DNA of 64,000 nt from Pseudomonas sp. St316 (GCF_018325905.1 NZ_AP021901.1:2976001-3040000), one strand, 5' to 3'. Positions 1 through 11,324 are shown, counted from the stretch's first letter. Notes: generated by a model from the sequence alone, not told the origin. Translations and numbers: made by a program.

Positions 1-2
1 AC

Positions 3-875
3 GACAGTGAAACCAACGGCACCGACACCGCCATCGACGTGCGCCAGTTCTACGGCACCGTGGCCAACCCGGAGTGGGGCGAGGTGCTGATCGGTAAGGA
101 CTTCGGCCTGTTTGCCCGCTCCAACATCCTGCTGGACGAACTGCTCACCGGTTACGGCCAGGTCAGCGACACCCTGGGGCTGGTGGACGGCGGCGGCGTG
201 TCGTTCGGCAACATCGGCAGCGGTTATCCGTACCCGTTCCCGACCTCGCAGATCACCTACCGCACGCCGGTGATGGAGGGCTTGCGGGTGGCGGTGGGGA
301 TCATGGACCCGGTGGACACCAACGACAACAGCGCCACCGGCAAGGCCTACCAGAAAAACCCGCGCACTGAGAGCGAGATCACCTACCAGTTCGACTTGGG
401 CGGGGCGAAGATCTACAGCTGGCTGAACGGCAGCTACCAGACCTCCGACAACACCGACTCCACCGTCGAGTCGGTCACTTCCAAGGGCCTGGGGTATGGT
501 GTGCAGGCCAAGATGGGTGGGTTGTCGCTCACCGGTTCGGGGTTCCAGGCCAAGGGCATCAATCCGTTCTTCACCAACAACGCCGGTGAAGCCACGCTGC
601 GCAATGTCGACAGCAAGGGCTACCTGTTGCAGGGCTCCTACAAGCTGGGCAAGAACCGCCTGGCGTTGTCCTATGGCAAGACCGATGACGACGGCAACGG
701 CGTGGTGGGCAGTGGCGCCGATTATGAAACCCGTGGCATCGCGCTGTTCCACGACATCAACGACAACCTCAAGCTCGTGGCCGAGTACAACCAGTTCGAA
801 ATCAACGGCCACGATACCAGCGCCCAGAATGAAGACACCGACACCTTTGCGGTGGGGGCGGTGCTCACCTGGTGA
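3..875 (+). CDS. Outer-membrane porin, 3' part (5' end outside the window)
   Basis: The reading frame is open from the first bases, so this is the C-terminal 290 residues of a longer protein. The sequence alternates polar and aromatic residues in the manner of beta strands, with turns rich in D, N and G. It ends in ...AVGAVLTW, an aromatic C-terminus of the kind recognised by the BAM machinery. The stretch VRQFYGTVANPEWGEVLIGK resembles Gram-negative porins of the Porin_4 type. It probably acts as a general diffusion channel; the substrate cannot be told. It converges on nirN, with a REP pair between them, and is not obviously part of the denitrification operon. The GTG at 39 is internal, because homology-like sequence continues upstream of it. 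Confidence 0.8.
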   Translation, partial: DSETNGTDTAIDVRQFYGTVANPEWGEVLIGKDFGLFARSNILLDELLTGYGQVSDTLGLVDGGGVSFGNIGSGYPYPFPTSQITYRTPVMEGLRVAVGIMDPVDTNDNSATGKAYQKNPRTESEITYQFDLGGAKIYSWLNGSYQTSDNTDSTVESVTSKGLGYGVQAKMGGLSLTGSGFQAKGINPFFTNNAGEATLRNVDSKGYLLQGSYKLGKNRLALSYGKTDDDGNGVVGSGADYETRGIALFHDINDNLKLVAEYNQFEINGHDTSAQNEDTDTFAVGAVLTW

Positions 876-905
876 GGGTTGGATCCTTTTGACCCGGCGC
901 CGTCT

Positions 906-993
906 GTGGGAGCAAGGCTTGCCCGCGATAGCCGCCCCGCGGTCAAACAGCGGAACCGCGTTATCGTTCATCGCGGGCAAGCCTTGCTCCCAC
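906..993. repeat. REP doublet (REPIN) between porin and nirN
   Basis: Two REP arms in inverted orientation, GTGGGAGCAAGGCTTGCCCGCGAT and its near reverse complement, are separated by about 40 bases. The element lies between convergent genes, where it could act as a bidirectional transcription end. Confidence 0.85.
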
Positions 994-1032
994 AGGCTTT
1001 TGCTCCAGGGGCTGCGCATCAGCCCCCTTTTT

Positions 1033-2529
1033 TCAGTGTGACGTCCCCTCGGCGAATTCGATCTTGTTGCCGACGTTGTACTTGCCCGAAGGCTTGTTCA
1101 TGGGCAGGCGCTTGATTTCCTTGAGGGTGTTGCTGTCGTAGACGATCAGCGCGCCATCGGTATCCCAGATGCTCAGCAGCAGGTAGCGGCCGTCGCGAGT
1201 GAACTCGACGTGGGCGGCGGTTTTGCCGGGCATGGGCCGCAGGGTGTGGGCGATTTCCAGGGTCTGTTTGTCGATCAGGTGGATGGCATCGTTGTCCGGG
1301 CCGAAGAACACGTCGGTCCAGGCGTAGCGGGAGTTGGCGTGGCTGCGCAGGAAGAAGCCCGGCCCCAGCGTGGGGATCTGCTTGATGACTTTCCAGGTGT
1401 CGAAGTCGATCACCGAAATCAGCCCCTTGCTGATATTGGGCGTGGCGAACACCCAGTGCCCATTACGTTTCCAATAGGTCCCCGAGCCCAGGTGCGGCAT
1501 ACCCGGCAGGGCGATGTCGGTGACGATCCGCCCCGTGTCGAGGTCGATCACCTGGCCGCCCTGGGCCTTGCGCGAGGTGGCGAGCAATTGCCGGTAATCG
1601 GGCGAGAAGGAAAAGTCATCAAGGTAATCCTCGGCCTCGATCCGCCGGGGTACAAAGTCCGGATTCGGGCCGGTGGACAGCTCCCAGAGCTCTTTCACAT
1701 CTTTCAAGGCCACGATGAAGCTGTTGCGCGGCGGCGCGGTATAGACCGCACTGACCCGCGACGCCTGGCCGTCCAGCCCCACGGTTGCAACGGTCTTGAC
1801 CCATGACAGGTCGCGGGCATCAAGCACCACCAGGTTGCCGGGCAGGGTGTTGCCCACCAGCACCCAGCGCCCGTCCTTGCTGACCGCCAGGTTGCGGGTA
1901 TTGAGCCCGGCCCGTACTTCGGCGATGAGCGTGAGGTTGTGCAGGTCATACAGGCTGATCCAGCCGTCCCGGGAGGCGAAATAGACGAAGCGTCCATCCG
2001 GCGAAAACTTCGGTCCGCCATGCACCGCGAAGTGTGAGGCGAAGCGCGCCAGGACTTCGAAGCGATCTCCGTCGACGATGTCGATGTGATGATCGCCAGC
2101 CTCCACCACCACGAACAGGTTCAGCGGGTCGGCGTGGTGCTGGGGTTTATCGGGCAGGCTGGCGACATCCGCCAGCAGGCGATGGCTGCGGCGCGTGTCG
2201 TCCTCGCTCCAGGTCGGTTCGACCGCGGGCGGACGCTGGAGATAGTGGGTCAGGCCATCGATCTGCGCAGGCTCCAATACCGCACCGAACGCCGCCATCT
2301 GGCTGGCCGGGCGACCATTTTCGATCACCTGGCGGATCTCGTCGGGCTTGATCCGACTCAGGCTTTGGGGCAACAGCGCCGGCCCGGGGCCACCGATGCG
2401 ATTCACCCCGTGGCATTGCTGGCAGTGTTGCTGGTAGTTCTGTTCGGCCAAGGCCAGGTCCGGTTCAGGCGCCGTGGCGCCGTGGACGGCACCGATCCAC
2501 AGCAAGGGGGCAAGCCAGCCGATTCTCAT
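1033..2529 (-). CDS. nirN: NirN, dihydro-heme d1 dehydrogenase (c-type cytochrome with a d1 domain)
   Basis: This 498-residue periplasmic protein has an N-terminal signal peptide (about residues 1-18), a cytochrome c domain with CQQCH at 36-40, and a C-terminal eight-bladed propeller related to NirS. In the known pathway NirN oxidises the propionate side chain in the last step of heme d1 synthesis and helps hand d1 to NirS. The ATG at 2529 gives a clean signal peptide and overlaps the nirE stop by ATGA, so the longer open frame upstream is not used. It is the last gene of nirSMCFDLGHJEN, as in P. aeruginosa. NirS itself is a separate gene at 8643-10322, so this paralogue is NirN by position and size. 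Confidence 0.93.
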   Translation of the reverse strand: MRIGWLAPLLWIGAVHGATAPEPDLALAEQNYQQHCQQCHGVNRIGGPGPALLPQSLSRIKPDEIRQVIENGRPASQMAAFGAVLEPAQIDGLTHYLQRPPAVEPTWSEDDTRRSHRLLADVASLPDKPQHHADPLNLFVVVEAGDHHIDIVDGDRFEVLARFASHFAVHGGPKFSPDGRFVYFASRDGWISLYDLHNLTLIAEVRAGLNTRNLAVSKDGRWVLVGNTLPGNLVVLDARDLSWVKTVATVGLDGQASRVSAVYTAPPRNSFIVALKDVKELWELSTGPNPDFVPRRIEAEDYLDDFSFSPDYRQLLATSRKAQGGQVIDLDTGRIVTDIALPGMPHLGSGTYWKRNGHWVFATPNISKGLISVIDFDTWKVIKQIPTLGPGFFLRSHANSRYAWTDVFFGPDNDAIHLIDKQTLEIAHTLRPMPGKTAAHVEFTRDGRYLLLSIWDTDGALIVYDSNTLKEIKRLPMNKPSGKYNVGNKIEFAEGTSH

Positions 2530-3368
2530 GAGGCCGCCCTCGCGACACTTGGCTGGAGTGGTAGTGCCGGGTGCAGGCGAGCCGGATGCTCCAATACCTG
2601 ATGGGCAAACAAGCCAACCACCTTGCCGATCACCGTCAAGGTCGGCAGGCCCTCGGCGCATGCCAACGCCATCTGCGGCAGTTGCTGGAGGGTGCCGCGC
2701 AGGACCTGCTGGTCGGGGCGCGTGCCGTTGCTGATCAGCGCCGCTGGCGTATCAGCCGCCAGGCCCGCCGCGATCAGCCGTGCGGCGATGGTGCCGAGGT
2801 TCGACAGACCCATGTAGAACACCAGGGTCTGGCTGTCATCGGCCAGGCTTTGCCAGGGCAGGTTCAGATCACCTTCGCGTTGCAGGTGACCGGTGATGAA
2901 CCGGCAGGAATTGACCAGGTCGCGATGGGTCAGGGGAATGCCGGCATAGGTGCTGCAACCGGCCGCGGCGGTGATGCCGGGCACGACTTGGCAATCGATA
3001 CCTCGGGCCAGCAGATACTCCAGCTCCTCGGCGCCGCGACCGAAAATGAACGGATCGCCGCCCTTGAGTCGCACCACCCGCTGGCCCTGTTCGGCCAGGT
3101 CGGCCAGCAGTTCGTTGATCTGCGGCTGGGGCAGGCTGTGGCAACCGGCGGCCTTGCCGACGTAGTGCCGGGCGCAGGTCAGCGGGATCAGGCTGAGCAA
3201 TTGCGCGCTGATCAAACGGTCGTAGACCACCGCGTCGGCCTGCATCAACAGGCTCCAGGCGCGCAATGTCAGCAGGCCCGGGTCACCGGGGCCGGCGCCG
3301 ACCAGGGCGACTTCACCCGGTCTGAAGGGTGATTGCAGGGCAGCGGGCAAAACGATAGAGGAGGGCAT
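2526..3368 (-). CDS. nirE: NirE, uroporphyrinogen-III C-methyltransferase
   Basis: This 280-residue SUMT-family enzyme makes precorrin-2 from uroporphyrinogen III with two SAM molecules, the entry step of heme d1 synthesis. Seen in the sequence are the N-terminal VGAGPGDPGLLTLRA SAM-binding loop, VVRLKGGDPFIFGRG, and VVPGITAAAGCSTYAGIPLTHR. It lacks the CysG-type N-terminal dehydrogenase domain, as expected of a dedicated NirE. The stop overlaps the nirN start by 4 nt. A cobA- or cysG-type gene is the alternative by homology, but the position inside the nir operon decides for nirE. Confidence 0.93.
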   Translation of the reverse strand: MPSSIVLPAALQSPFRPGEVALVGAGPGDPGLLTLRAWSLLMQADAVVYDRLISAQLLSLIPLTCARHYVGKAAGCHSLPQPQINELLADLAEQGQRVVRLKGGDPFIFGRGAEELEYLLARGIDCQVVPGITAAAGCSTYAGIPLTHRDLVNSCRFITGHLQREGDLNLPWQSLADDSQTLVFYMGLSNLGTIAARLIAAGLAADTPAALISNGTRPDQQVLRGTLQQLPQMALACAEGLPTLTVIGKVVGLFAHQVLEHPARLHPALPLQPSVARAAS

Positions 3369-3407
3369 GGAAATTCCTTGGTTCGGTATCAGGTTCGCCG
3401 TCGGTTA

Positions 3408-4586
3408 TCAGGCGCAGGGCATCGCAACACTAGGGATCGCGTGCAAGCCGATTTCTTCGTCGCTGAGGTGGCAGCCGGGGTCCTGGCCCCACAGGTCGCC
3501 GTCGGCCCAGGCCCGGGTGCGGGTATTGCCGTTGCAGATCGCCAGCCAGCGGCATTGCCCGCAGCGACCGCCCACGGCCCGTGGGTGTTCGCGCAGCTTG
3601 AGCAGCAGGGCATCGGGGCGATCGAGCCAGAGTGTCTTGAATGGCGTCTGGCGGACATTGCCCACCGAGTGCTGCCACCAGTAGGTGTCGGGATGGACCT
3701 CGCCGGTATTGTCGATGTTGGCGATGCCGCTACCCGACGCGTTGCCGCCCCAGGCCCGCAGCATCTGCTCCAGTGCGGCGTAGTGTTGAGGCAGGCGGCG
3801 GGAGACCCATTGCAGCAACAGGATCGCGTCGGCGTCGTTGTTGCCGCTGACGAAGTCACTGTCGCGACCCTGTTCGATGTCGCGCCAGGCCCGCTCGAAG
3901 ATCAAGGTCATGGCCTCGCGGCTCATCTGCTGATGGGCATCAAGCTTGCGACTGCGCTTGCCCCGCCCGCTGTAGTTGAGGTGCGACAGGTAGAATTTCT
4001 GTACGTCGTACTCATTCATCAAGTCCAGCAGGCGCGGCAACTGGGCATGGTTTTGTTGGGTGAGGGTGGTGCGCAATCCGACCCGGATGCCTTGCTCGCG
4101 GCAAAGCCGGATGGCCGCCATGGAGCTGGCGAAACTGCCCTTGAGCTGGCGGAATTCATCGTGGATGGCTTCCAGGCCGTCGATGCTGATGCCGACGTAG
4201 TCGAAGTGTGATTCGCTGATTTGCTGGATATTGCTCGCGTCGATCAGCGTGCCGTTGGTGGACAGGGCGAGGAAAAAGCCCTTGCCGCGTGCATAGGCGC
4301 TGAGCTGGAACAGGTCGTCGCGTAGCAAGGGTTCGCCACCGGACAGGATCAGCACGCGCACGCCGGCATCGTGCAGGTCGTCGATGACCTGGAGCGCCGC
4401 CGGGGTGTCCAGTTCATCGCGAAACACGCTGTCGGCCGACGTTGCATAGCAGTGTTTGCAGGTCAGGTTGCAGCGCCTGAGCAGGTTCCAGATCACCACG
4501 GGCGGGCGGTGGCTGCCCGGTGGCGCGACGCGTGGGGCGGGGCAATGCCCGGCCAGGGCTCGCAGGTAGTGACTGATCCTCAACAT
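3408..4586 (-). CDS. nirJ: NirJ, radical SAM enzyme of heme d1 synthesis
   Basis: This 392-residue cytoplasmic radical SAM protein has the CX3CX2C motif CNLTCKHC at residues 39-46. A C-terminal SPASM-type cysteine region includes CGQCRWLAICNGN. NirJ removes the two propionate side chains of 12,18-didecarboxysiroheme during d1 formation. LSGGEPLLRDD is the usual GGE motif that contacts SAM. It lies between nirH and nirE with short gaps, all on the minus strand. Confidence 0.93.
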   Translation of the reverse strand: MLRISHYLRALAGHCPAPRVAPPGSHRPPVVIWNLLRRCNLTCKHCYATSADSVFRDELDTPAALQVIDDLHDAGVRVLILSGGEPLLRDDLFQLSAYARGKGFFLALSTNGTLIDASNIQQISESHFDYVGISIDGLEAIHDEFRQLKGSFASSMAAIRLCREQGIRVGLRTTLTQQNHAQLPRLLDLMNEYDVQKFYLSHLNYSGRGKRSRKLDAHQQMSREAMTLIFERAWRDIEQGRDSDFVSGNNDADAILLLQWVSRRLPQHYAALEQMLRAWGGNASGSGIANIDNTGEVHPDTYWWQHSVGNVRQTPFKTLWLDRPDALLLKLREHPRAVGGRCGQCRWLAICNGNTRTRAWADGDLWGQDPGCHLSDEEIGLHAIPSVAMPCA

Positions 4587-4637
4587 AAGACGCTCCTTGA
4601 GTCGGCGTGTGGCTTGAGCGCGGCTTATCTCCCCTTG

Positions 4638-4720
4638 GTGGGAGCAAGGCTTGCCCGCGATGAAGCCGATGCGGTCTTTCAGAAACCGGCGCCTGTTTCG
4701 CGAGCAAGCTTTACTCCCAC
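4638..4720. repeat. REP doublet overlapping the 3' end of nirH
   Basis: Inverted REP arms, GTGGGAGCAAGGCTTGCCCGCGA and TCGCGAGCAAGCTTTACTCCCAC, lie between nirJ and nirH. The arm nearer nirH is inside the coding frame, and the nirH stop (4679-4681) sits in the loop of the element. Confidence 0.85.
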
Positions 4721-5245
4721 AGGCGACAGGCGCAGGCCGGTTTTTTTCAGGATGCGGCTGCTCACCAGCATGTCGTCGGCGGCGCAGGCGTCCCCCAGCA
4801 GGTAGCGCAGGTGTTCGCGGTAGCTGTCGATTTCTTCGCGGCTGCGGCCATGGACCATGGCGAACAAGTTGTAGCGCCAGCCGGGCCGGCGCGGGCGCCG
4901 GTAGCAGTGGCTGACGAAGGGCTGCGCCCCCAGCAGGGCACCCAGGCGTGAGATGTCGACGTCGGCCACGTCCCAGACCGTCATGCCGTTGTGGCGATAG
5001 CCCAGGCGATAGTGATTGGGCACGGCAGCGATGCGGCGGATCGCGCCTTCGGCCTGCAAGCGCTTGAGCAGGTCGAGGGTGGATTCCACGCTCAAGCCCA
5101 GTTGCTCAGCCAGCCAGGCCCAAGGGTCTTCAAGCAAGGGCAGGCCGGCCTGGGTCAACTCCACCAGCCGCAGCGCCAAGGGCGTTTCATCCAGTCGTGG
5201 TGGCGCTTGCGACAAAGACTCAGACGGGGAAATACAGGCCGACAT
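4679..5245 (-). CDS. nirH: NirH, siroheme decarboxylase subunit (Lrp/AsnC-like)
   Basis: This 188-residue protein is one of four related Lrp/AsnC-fold proteins (NirD, L, G, H). Together they decarboxylate siroheme to 12,18-didecarboxysiroheme. The winged-helix start (LTQAGLPLLEDPWAWLAEQLGLS) and the ligand-binding half (HCYRRPRRPGWRYNLFAMVHGR) match its paralogue NirL at 5656-6168. It overlaps nirG by 26 nt. The last 13 or so residues after ILKKTGLRLSP are encoded by a REP arm, so the natural C-terminus seems to have been replaced by repeat-derived sequence. Confidence 0.9.
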   Translation of the reverse strand: MSACISPSESLSQAPPRLDETPLALRLVELTQAGLPLLEDPWAWLAEQLGLSVESTLDLLKRLQAEGAIRRIAAVPNHYRLGYRHNGMTVWDVADVDISRLGALLGAQPFVSHCYRRPRRPGWRYNLFAMVHGRSREEIDSYREHLRYLLGDACAADDMLVSSRILKKTGLRLSPVGVKLARETGAGF

Positions 5246-5663
5246 GGTAGGTCTCCTCTTTGGGCAGGTTCAGCGGCACCAGGCCGGTCAGGTGTTCGAT
5301 GCGCAGCAGGGTGTCGTTGATCGCCTGTTCGCTGGGGCAGGCCAGCACGAACCACATGTTCCAGGTGTGCTCGCGGCGGTAGTTGTGGGCGACCTCGGGC
5401 ATGTCCATGAGCAGTTCGGCGATGGCCTCGAAGCGCGGCTCGGGCACCGCCAGCGCCGCCAGGGTGAAGGCACCGCCCAGGCGATCGATGTCGAACATCG
5501 GGCCGAAGCGGGTGAGTACGCCGTCGTTGAGCAGCTCATGCACGCGATCGAGCAATTCGCTACTGCTGCTGTCCAGCTCTTGGGCCAGGGCCTGCCAAGG
5601 GTGGCGCACCAGCGGCAGGCCCAGTTGCAGGCGGTTGATCAGGCGCCGGTCCAGGTCATCCAT
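5220..5663 (-). CDS. nirG: NirG, siroheme decarboxylase subunit (Lrp/AsnC-like)
   Basis: This 147-residue Lrp/AsnC-fold protein is a partner of NirD, NirL and NirH in siroheme decarboxylation. It shows the family pattern [20 protein letters not shown] followed by [19 protein letters not shown]. It is most similar to NirD (6165-6623) in the HNYxREHxxNxWFVL segment. Despite the DNA-binding-like fold, the known role is enzymatic. The start overlaps the nirL stop by 8 nt, and translational coupling through the operon is likely. Confidence 0.92.
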   Translation of the reverse strand: MDDLDRRLINRLQLGLPLVRHPWQALAQELDSSSSELLDRVHELLNDGVLTRFGPMFDIDRLGGAFTLAALAVPEPRFEAIAELLMDMPEVAHNYRREHTWNMWFVLACPSEQAINDTLLRIEHLTGLVPLNLPKEETYHVGLYFPV

Positions 5664-6168
5664 CGATACGGGCTCCGGCCGGCGCGGCGTAACGTGCGCC
5701 GCATTGCTTGAACAGGTGCGTGCTGAACAGCAACTGGTGGGGCAGGTCGTCTAGCCGATGTTCTTCCAGCAGCGCCTGGACCTGGGCTTCGACACGGTCA
5801 CGCTGGCGACCGTGGATCATGCAGAACAGGTTGTATTGCCACTGGGGCAGGCGCCGAGGACGTTGGTAGCAAAGGTTGATGCCCGGGGCTTTTCCGAGGC
5901 GGCGTCCGACCTCATCGACCAAGGCGTCCGGCACATCCAGCACCAGCATGGCGTTGGCGGCAAACCCCAAGGCGCGATGGTTGACCACCAGGCCGACACG
6001 ACGGAACAGCCCCTGTTCATGCCAATGTTGCACCTGCTCGAGCACCTGTTGCTCGCTGGCCTCGATCTGCTCGGCCAGGGCCTGGAAGGGACGCGATGTC
6101 AGGGGCAGGCCGGTTTCCAGCAAACGGCGCAGCGCCAGTGACTGTTGTTCGCTCAGGGTGTTTTTCAT
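5656..6168 (-). CDS. nirL: NirL, siroheme decarboxylase subunit (Lrp/AsnC-like)
   Basis: This 170-residue protein is of the NirH type within the four-protein siroheme decarboxylase set. The start at ATG 6168 ([17 protein letters not shown]) overlaps the nirD stop by 4 nt and is preferred over the much longer open frame upstream, which runs through nirD. The motif [20 protein letters not shown] parallels NirH. It lies in the operon order D-L-G-H, as in P. aeruginosa. Confidence 0.92.
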   Translation of the reverse strand: MKNTLSEQQSLALRRLLETGLPLTSRPFQALAEQIEASEQQVLEQVQHWHEQGLFRRVGLVVNHRALGFAANAMLVLDVPDALVDEVGRRLGKAPGINLCYQRPRRLPQWQYNLFCMIHGRQRDRVEAQVQALLEEHRLDDLPHQLLFSTHLFKQCGARYAAPAGARIDG

Positions 6169-6623
6169 GAGGTGGCCTCCAGGGCGAAGCCCAGGTCGAT
6201 GCGGTAGGCGGTCAGCATGGGCAGGTCCAGTGGCGTGAGACCGGTGTCGTTCTCCAGTTCCTGGAGAATGTTTTCCAGGTGGGCGCGGTTGGGGCCGGTC
6301 AGCACGAACCAGAGGTTGTAGCGATGTTCCCGGGCATAGTTGTGATTGACTTCCGGGTATTGGCTGATGCGTGCGGCCACCTGGTGCAAGCGGTCTTCGG
6401 GCACGGCCAGGGCGGCCAGGGTGCTGGCCCCGGCCCGGGTGTGTTCGAACACCGGGCCGACCCGCGATAAGGTCCCGGCCACTTGCAGGTGCTGCAGGCA
6501 GTCGATGACCTGGGCCTCGCTGCAACCCAAGGTCTCGGCCATGGCCCGATAGGGCTCGGCGCACAACGGCAGGCCATGCTGGAACTGATCGATCAGGCGC
6601 CGGGCCAGTGAGCTGGAGGTCAT
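6165..6623 (-). CDS. nirD: NirD, siroheme decarboxylase subunit (Lrp/AsnC-like)
   Basis: This 152-residue protein is the NirG-type member of the siroheme decarboxylase group. ATG 6623 ([20 protein letters not shown]) follows nirF with no gap to speak of, and the stop overlaps nirL by ATGA. The segment [20 protein letters not shown] holds the conserved residues of the heme-substrate half. Some organisms fuse D and L into NirDL; here they are separate. Confidence 0.92.
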   Translation of the reverse strand: MTSSSLARRLIDQFQHGLPLCAEPYRAMAETLGCSEAQVIDCLQHLQVAGTLSRVGPVFEHTRAGASTLAALAVPEDRLHQVAARISQYPEVNHNYAREHRYNLWFVLTGPNRAHLENILQELENDTGLTPLDLPMLTAYRIDLGFALEATS

Positions 6624-6625
6624 GG

Positions 6626-7804
6626 TCAGTACCCCGGCTTGTGCGCGCGGCTGCTGAAGAAAATCCCGCTGGGGCTCAGGGCCGGCAGGCTGCCCAGGCG
6701 CTCGAGCCGATACGGGTTCCAAACCTGTACCTCGCCACCGTCCCGGGCGGACAACCACAACTGGTCACCCCGTGCGGTGAATTCCATGTGCAGCACCGCC
6801 GGGCCTGGCCGCAGGTCGGCGACGATGGCGTGGGTCTGGGTGTCGATGACCTGGACGCGGTCGTTGTCCGGGTAGGCGAAGTTGACCCACAGCTGCCGGC
6901 CGTCCGGGCGCGCCGTGACGAACACCGGTTGGCCGGCCACGGCAATGGCGTCGGTCTGCTGCCAATCCTGGGCGTTCATCACCAACACCTGGTGATGCCC
7001 GACGGCAGGCACGAAGGCTTGCTGGTCGGCCAGGGCCCAGCCTTCCAGATGCGGCATCTTGTACACCGGGAGCCGATCCTGGCCGCGGCCGTAATGGCCC
7101 AGTACCCGTTTCACCCCGCGCTCCGGGTGCCAGAGATCGAGTTGGGCCATGCCGTCTTCACCGAACAGCCCGGCCATGTAATAACGCCCGTCCGGGGTGA
7201 TCAGTGCGTCGTAGGGTTGTTGGCCGATGGCGGTGAAACGCTCGATGCGCGGGGTTAGGCCCAGGCTGAAGTCGGCGGTCCAGATTTCGCCGGTGTCGAA
7301 CAGGCTGAACACAAAGCGCTGTCCCGGGGCGTCCACCAGCCCCACCACGCGCGAACGTTTCTTGCCGTCAGGCAAGGGTGTGGCTGGAATGTCAGCGACC
7401 TGTTCCAGGGTCCGGGCATCGAACACCTTGACCCCGCCGGGCTCGTAGTTGGAGACGGCGATCAGCTTGCCGTCCTGGCTGATTGCGCCGCCGATGCTGT
7501 TGCCGCCCTGGATGATCCGGCGGTCGATGCGTGCGCTCAGCAGGTCGACTTTGCTCAGGCCCCCATCGCGGCCGAACACGTAGGCGTAGCGCTGGTCGCG
7601 GGAGAACACCACCGAGGCGTGGGACAAGTCGCCCAGGCCTTCGACGCGGCCCAGGGCGGTGCGGGTGTCGCTTTCAATGATTTGCAGGCTGCCGCTGGCA
7701 CGCTCCACCACCACGCCCAAATCGCCGGTGCCGCGCAACGGTGTCTGGGCGCAACCGCAGAGCAGCAGGGCGATGGCGGTGGAGGAGAGGAAAAAACGGA
7801 TCAT
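6626..7804 (-). CDS. nirF: NirF, heme d1 biosynthesis lipoprotein
   Basis: This 392-residue protein has a d1-type beta propeller without a cytochrome c domain. The N-terminus ([18 protein letters not shown]) is a lipoprotein-type signal with a cysteine at about residue 18, fitting a periplasmic membrane-anchored protein. Known work places NirF late in heme d1 synthesis, in contact with NirN and NirS. ATG 7804 overlaps the nirC stop by ATGA. Blade repeats such as [16 protein letters not shown] and [17 protein letters not shown] are visible. Confidence 0.92.
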   Translation of the reverse strand: MIRFFLSSTAIALLLCGCAQTPLRGTGDLGVVVERASGSLQIIESDTRTALGRVEGLGDLSHASVVFSRDQRYAYVFGRDGGLSKVDLLSARIDRRIIQGGNSIGGAISQDGKLIAVSNYEPGGVKVFDARTLEQVADIPATPLPDGKKRSRVVGLVDAPGQRFVFSLFDTGEIWTADFSLGLTPRIERFTAIGQQPYDALITPDGRYYMAGLFGEDGMAQLDLWHPERGVKRVLGHYGRGQDRLPVYKMPHLEGWALADQQAFVPAVGHHQVLVMNAQDWQQTDAIAVAGQPVFVTARPDGRQLWVNFAYPDNDRVQVIDTQTHAIVADLRPGPAVLHMEFTARGDQLWLSARDGGEVQVWNPYRLERLGSLPALSPSGIFFSSRAHKPGY

Positions 7805-8130
7805 GAGGCGGGTTTTCCTTGAAGGAGCCGGTCCACCAGCCAGCGAATGTCGTCGGGCGCGAGCAGCGGTGCCCAACCGGGCATGGCGCTGCCGGGCCGT
7901 CCGAGGGTGACGGTGGCGATGAGGCTGTCGCGGGATTTTCCAGCCAGGGCCTCGAGGGTCAGGGGTGGGCCGAGGCCGCCGGTCATGTACAGGCCGTGGC
8001 AGGCGCCACAATCCTGGTCCAGCAGGTGTTGCAGTTGGGCCTGGCGCTGGCTGTCGGGAGCGGCCAGCACGCAGGAGGAGAAAACAAAGAGGAGGGTGGT
8101 GATCAAGGTTGCAGAGCTGTGTCGTTCCAT
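7801..8130 (-). CDS. nirC: NirC, periplasmic c-type cytochrome
   Basis: This 109-residue single-heme cytochrome has a signal peptide ending near residue 24 and CGACH at 41-45. In P. aeruginosa NirC can donate electrons to NirS and contributes to heme d1 maturation. ATG 8130 has a strong ribosome site (GGAGGACGTC before ATG). The upstream ATG at 8151 lies before that site and is less likely. A REP doublet separates it from nirM. Confidence 0.9.
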   Translation of the reverse strand: MERHSSATLITTLLFVFSSCVLAAPDSQRQAQLQHLLDQDCGACHGLYMTGGLGPPLTLEALAGKSRDSLIATVTLGRPGSAMPGWAPLLAPDDIRWLVDRLLQGKPAS

Positions 8131-8188
8131 GACGTCCTCCTGATCAAGCAATAAAGTCGGGCGCGGCCCCTGTGGTGAGGGGATTTAT

Positions 8189-8273
8189 GTGGGAGCAAAG
8201 CTTGCTCGCGAAACAGGCGCCTTGATCTCTCAAAGACCGTACCGTCCCCATCGCGGGCAAGCCTTGCTCCCAC
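8189..8273. repeat. REP doublet between nirM and nirC
   Basis: Inverted REP arms (GTGGGAGCAAAGCTTGCTCGCGA and TCGCGGGCAAGCCTTGCTCCCAC) lie inside the nir operon. As a transcribed hairpin it may protect the upstream nirSM message from 3' decay, which is a known effect of such elements. That would raise NirS and NirM relative to the biosynthetic genes. Confidence 0.85.
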
Positions 8274-8309
8274 ATAATTCCCGTCGCCACGCAGGTGTGC
8301 TCTTTAGTG

Positions 8310-8618
8310 TTATTTAAGGGTCAAGACCCACGCAGCCAGGATCTTGGCTTCCTCTTCCGTCACAGGGTTGGCCGGCATCGGCATCGGTCCCCAGTTGCCT
8401 TGCGTCCCTTCCTTGATGTGCTTGGCGAGTAAATCCTGTGCTCCGGCGACGCCGGCGTTTTTCGCCGCGACGTCCTTGAGCGCCGGGCCAACCACTTTGG
8501 TATCAATGGAATGGCAGGCCGCGCAGGGCTTGCTCTTGAACAGTGTCGGGCCGTCTTGTGCCAACGCCGGCAGGCTGTAGGCGGCGGTCAGGGCCAAGGC
8601 AATCAGAATAGGCTTCAT
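8310..8618 (-). CDS. nirM: NirM, cytochrome c551
   Basis: This 102-residue precursor has a signal peptide (1-20), the heme motif CAACH at 32-36 and the methionine-ligand region GPMPMPANP. It is the usual periplasmic electron donor from the bc1 complex to NirS. Length and sequence match Pseudomonas cytochrome c551 closely. It follows nirS by a short gap on the same strand. Confidence 0.95.
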   Translation of the reverse strand: MKPILIALALTAAYSLPALAQDGPTLFKSKPCAACHSIDTKVVGPALKDVAAKNAGVAGAQDLLAKHIKEGTQGNWGPMPMPANPVTEEEAKILAAWVLTLK

Positions 8619-8642
8619 GGTTTTTCCTCTTATTGATGGGGC

Positions 8643-10508
<1,866 letters not shown>

Positions 10509-10520
10509 TCAGGCCCTGCC

Positions 10521-11324
10521 ATGAACGCTATCCACACTTTGCAGCACCCCGACGAACCCTTTTATCAACCCCAGGACAACGAGCAGGCGATGTTCGAACA
10601 GGCCTGGCATCACGGCATGCCGGTGCTGATCAAAGGCCCTACCGGCTGCGGCAAGACCCGTTTCGTCCAGCACATGGCCCACCGCCTGAAACTGCCGCTG
10701 TACACCGTGGCCTGCCACGATGACTTGAGCGCGGCCGATTTGGTGGGCCGTCACTTGATCGGTGCCCAGGGCACTTGGTGGCAGGACGGCCCCTTGACCC
10801 GGGCCGTGCGCGAGGGCGGTATCTGTTATCTGGATGAGGTGGTCGAAGCGCGTCAGGACACGGCCGTGGTGTTGCACCCGCTGGCCGATGATCGTCGCCA
10901 GTTGTACCTGGAGCGCACCGGCGAAGTACTGCAGGCGCCGCCGTCCTTCATGCTGGTGGTGTCGTACAACCCCGGTTACCAGAACCTGCTCAAGGGCATG
11001 AAACCCAGCACTCGCCAGCGTTTCGTGGCGATGCGTTTCGGTTATCCGGCGGTGGCCGATGAAGAGCGCATCGTTGCCCGTGAAGCGGGTGTGGATATGG
11101 CCTTGGCGGCCCAGGTGGTGCGATTGGGGCAGGCGCTGCGCCGGCTGGATCAGCATGACCTGGAGGAAGTCGCCTCGACGCGCTTGCTGATTTTCGCCGC
11201 GCGCATGATCGGCTCCGGCATGGACCCGCGCCAAGCCTGCCTGGCGTGCCTGGCCGAGCCATTGAGTGACGACCCGCAGACTGTTGCCGCGCTGATGGAT
11301 GTGGTCGATGTCCACTTCGGCTGA
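10521..11324 (+). CDS. nirQ: NirQ, MoxR-type AAA+ ATPase for nitrite/NO reductase activation
   Basis: This 267-residue cytoplasmic AAA+ protein (NorQ/CbbQ family) has Walker A GPTGCGKT near residues 39-46, Walker B (ICYLDEVVEA) and the CbbQ_C region at the end. It acts with the von Willebrand protein NorD to activate NorCB and is needed for functional NO reductase. It reads away from nirS from the shared ANR/DNR box and overlaps nirO by about 17 nt. Confidence 0.93.
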   Translation: MNAIHTLQHPDEPFYQPQDNEQAMFEQAWHHGMPVLIKGPTGCGKTRFVQHMAHRLKLPLYTVACHDDLSAADLVGRHLIGAQGTWWQDGPLTRAVREGGICYLDEVVEARQDTAVVLHPLADDRRQLYLERTGEVLQAPPSFMLVVSYNPGYQNLLKGMKPSTRQRFVAMRFGYPAVADEERIVAREAGVDMALAAQVVRLGQALRRLDQHDLEEVASTRLLIFAARMIGSGMDPRQACLACLAEPLSDDPQTVAALMDVVDVHFG

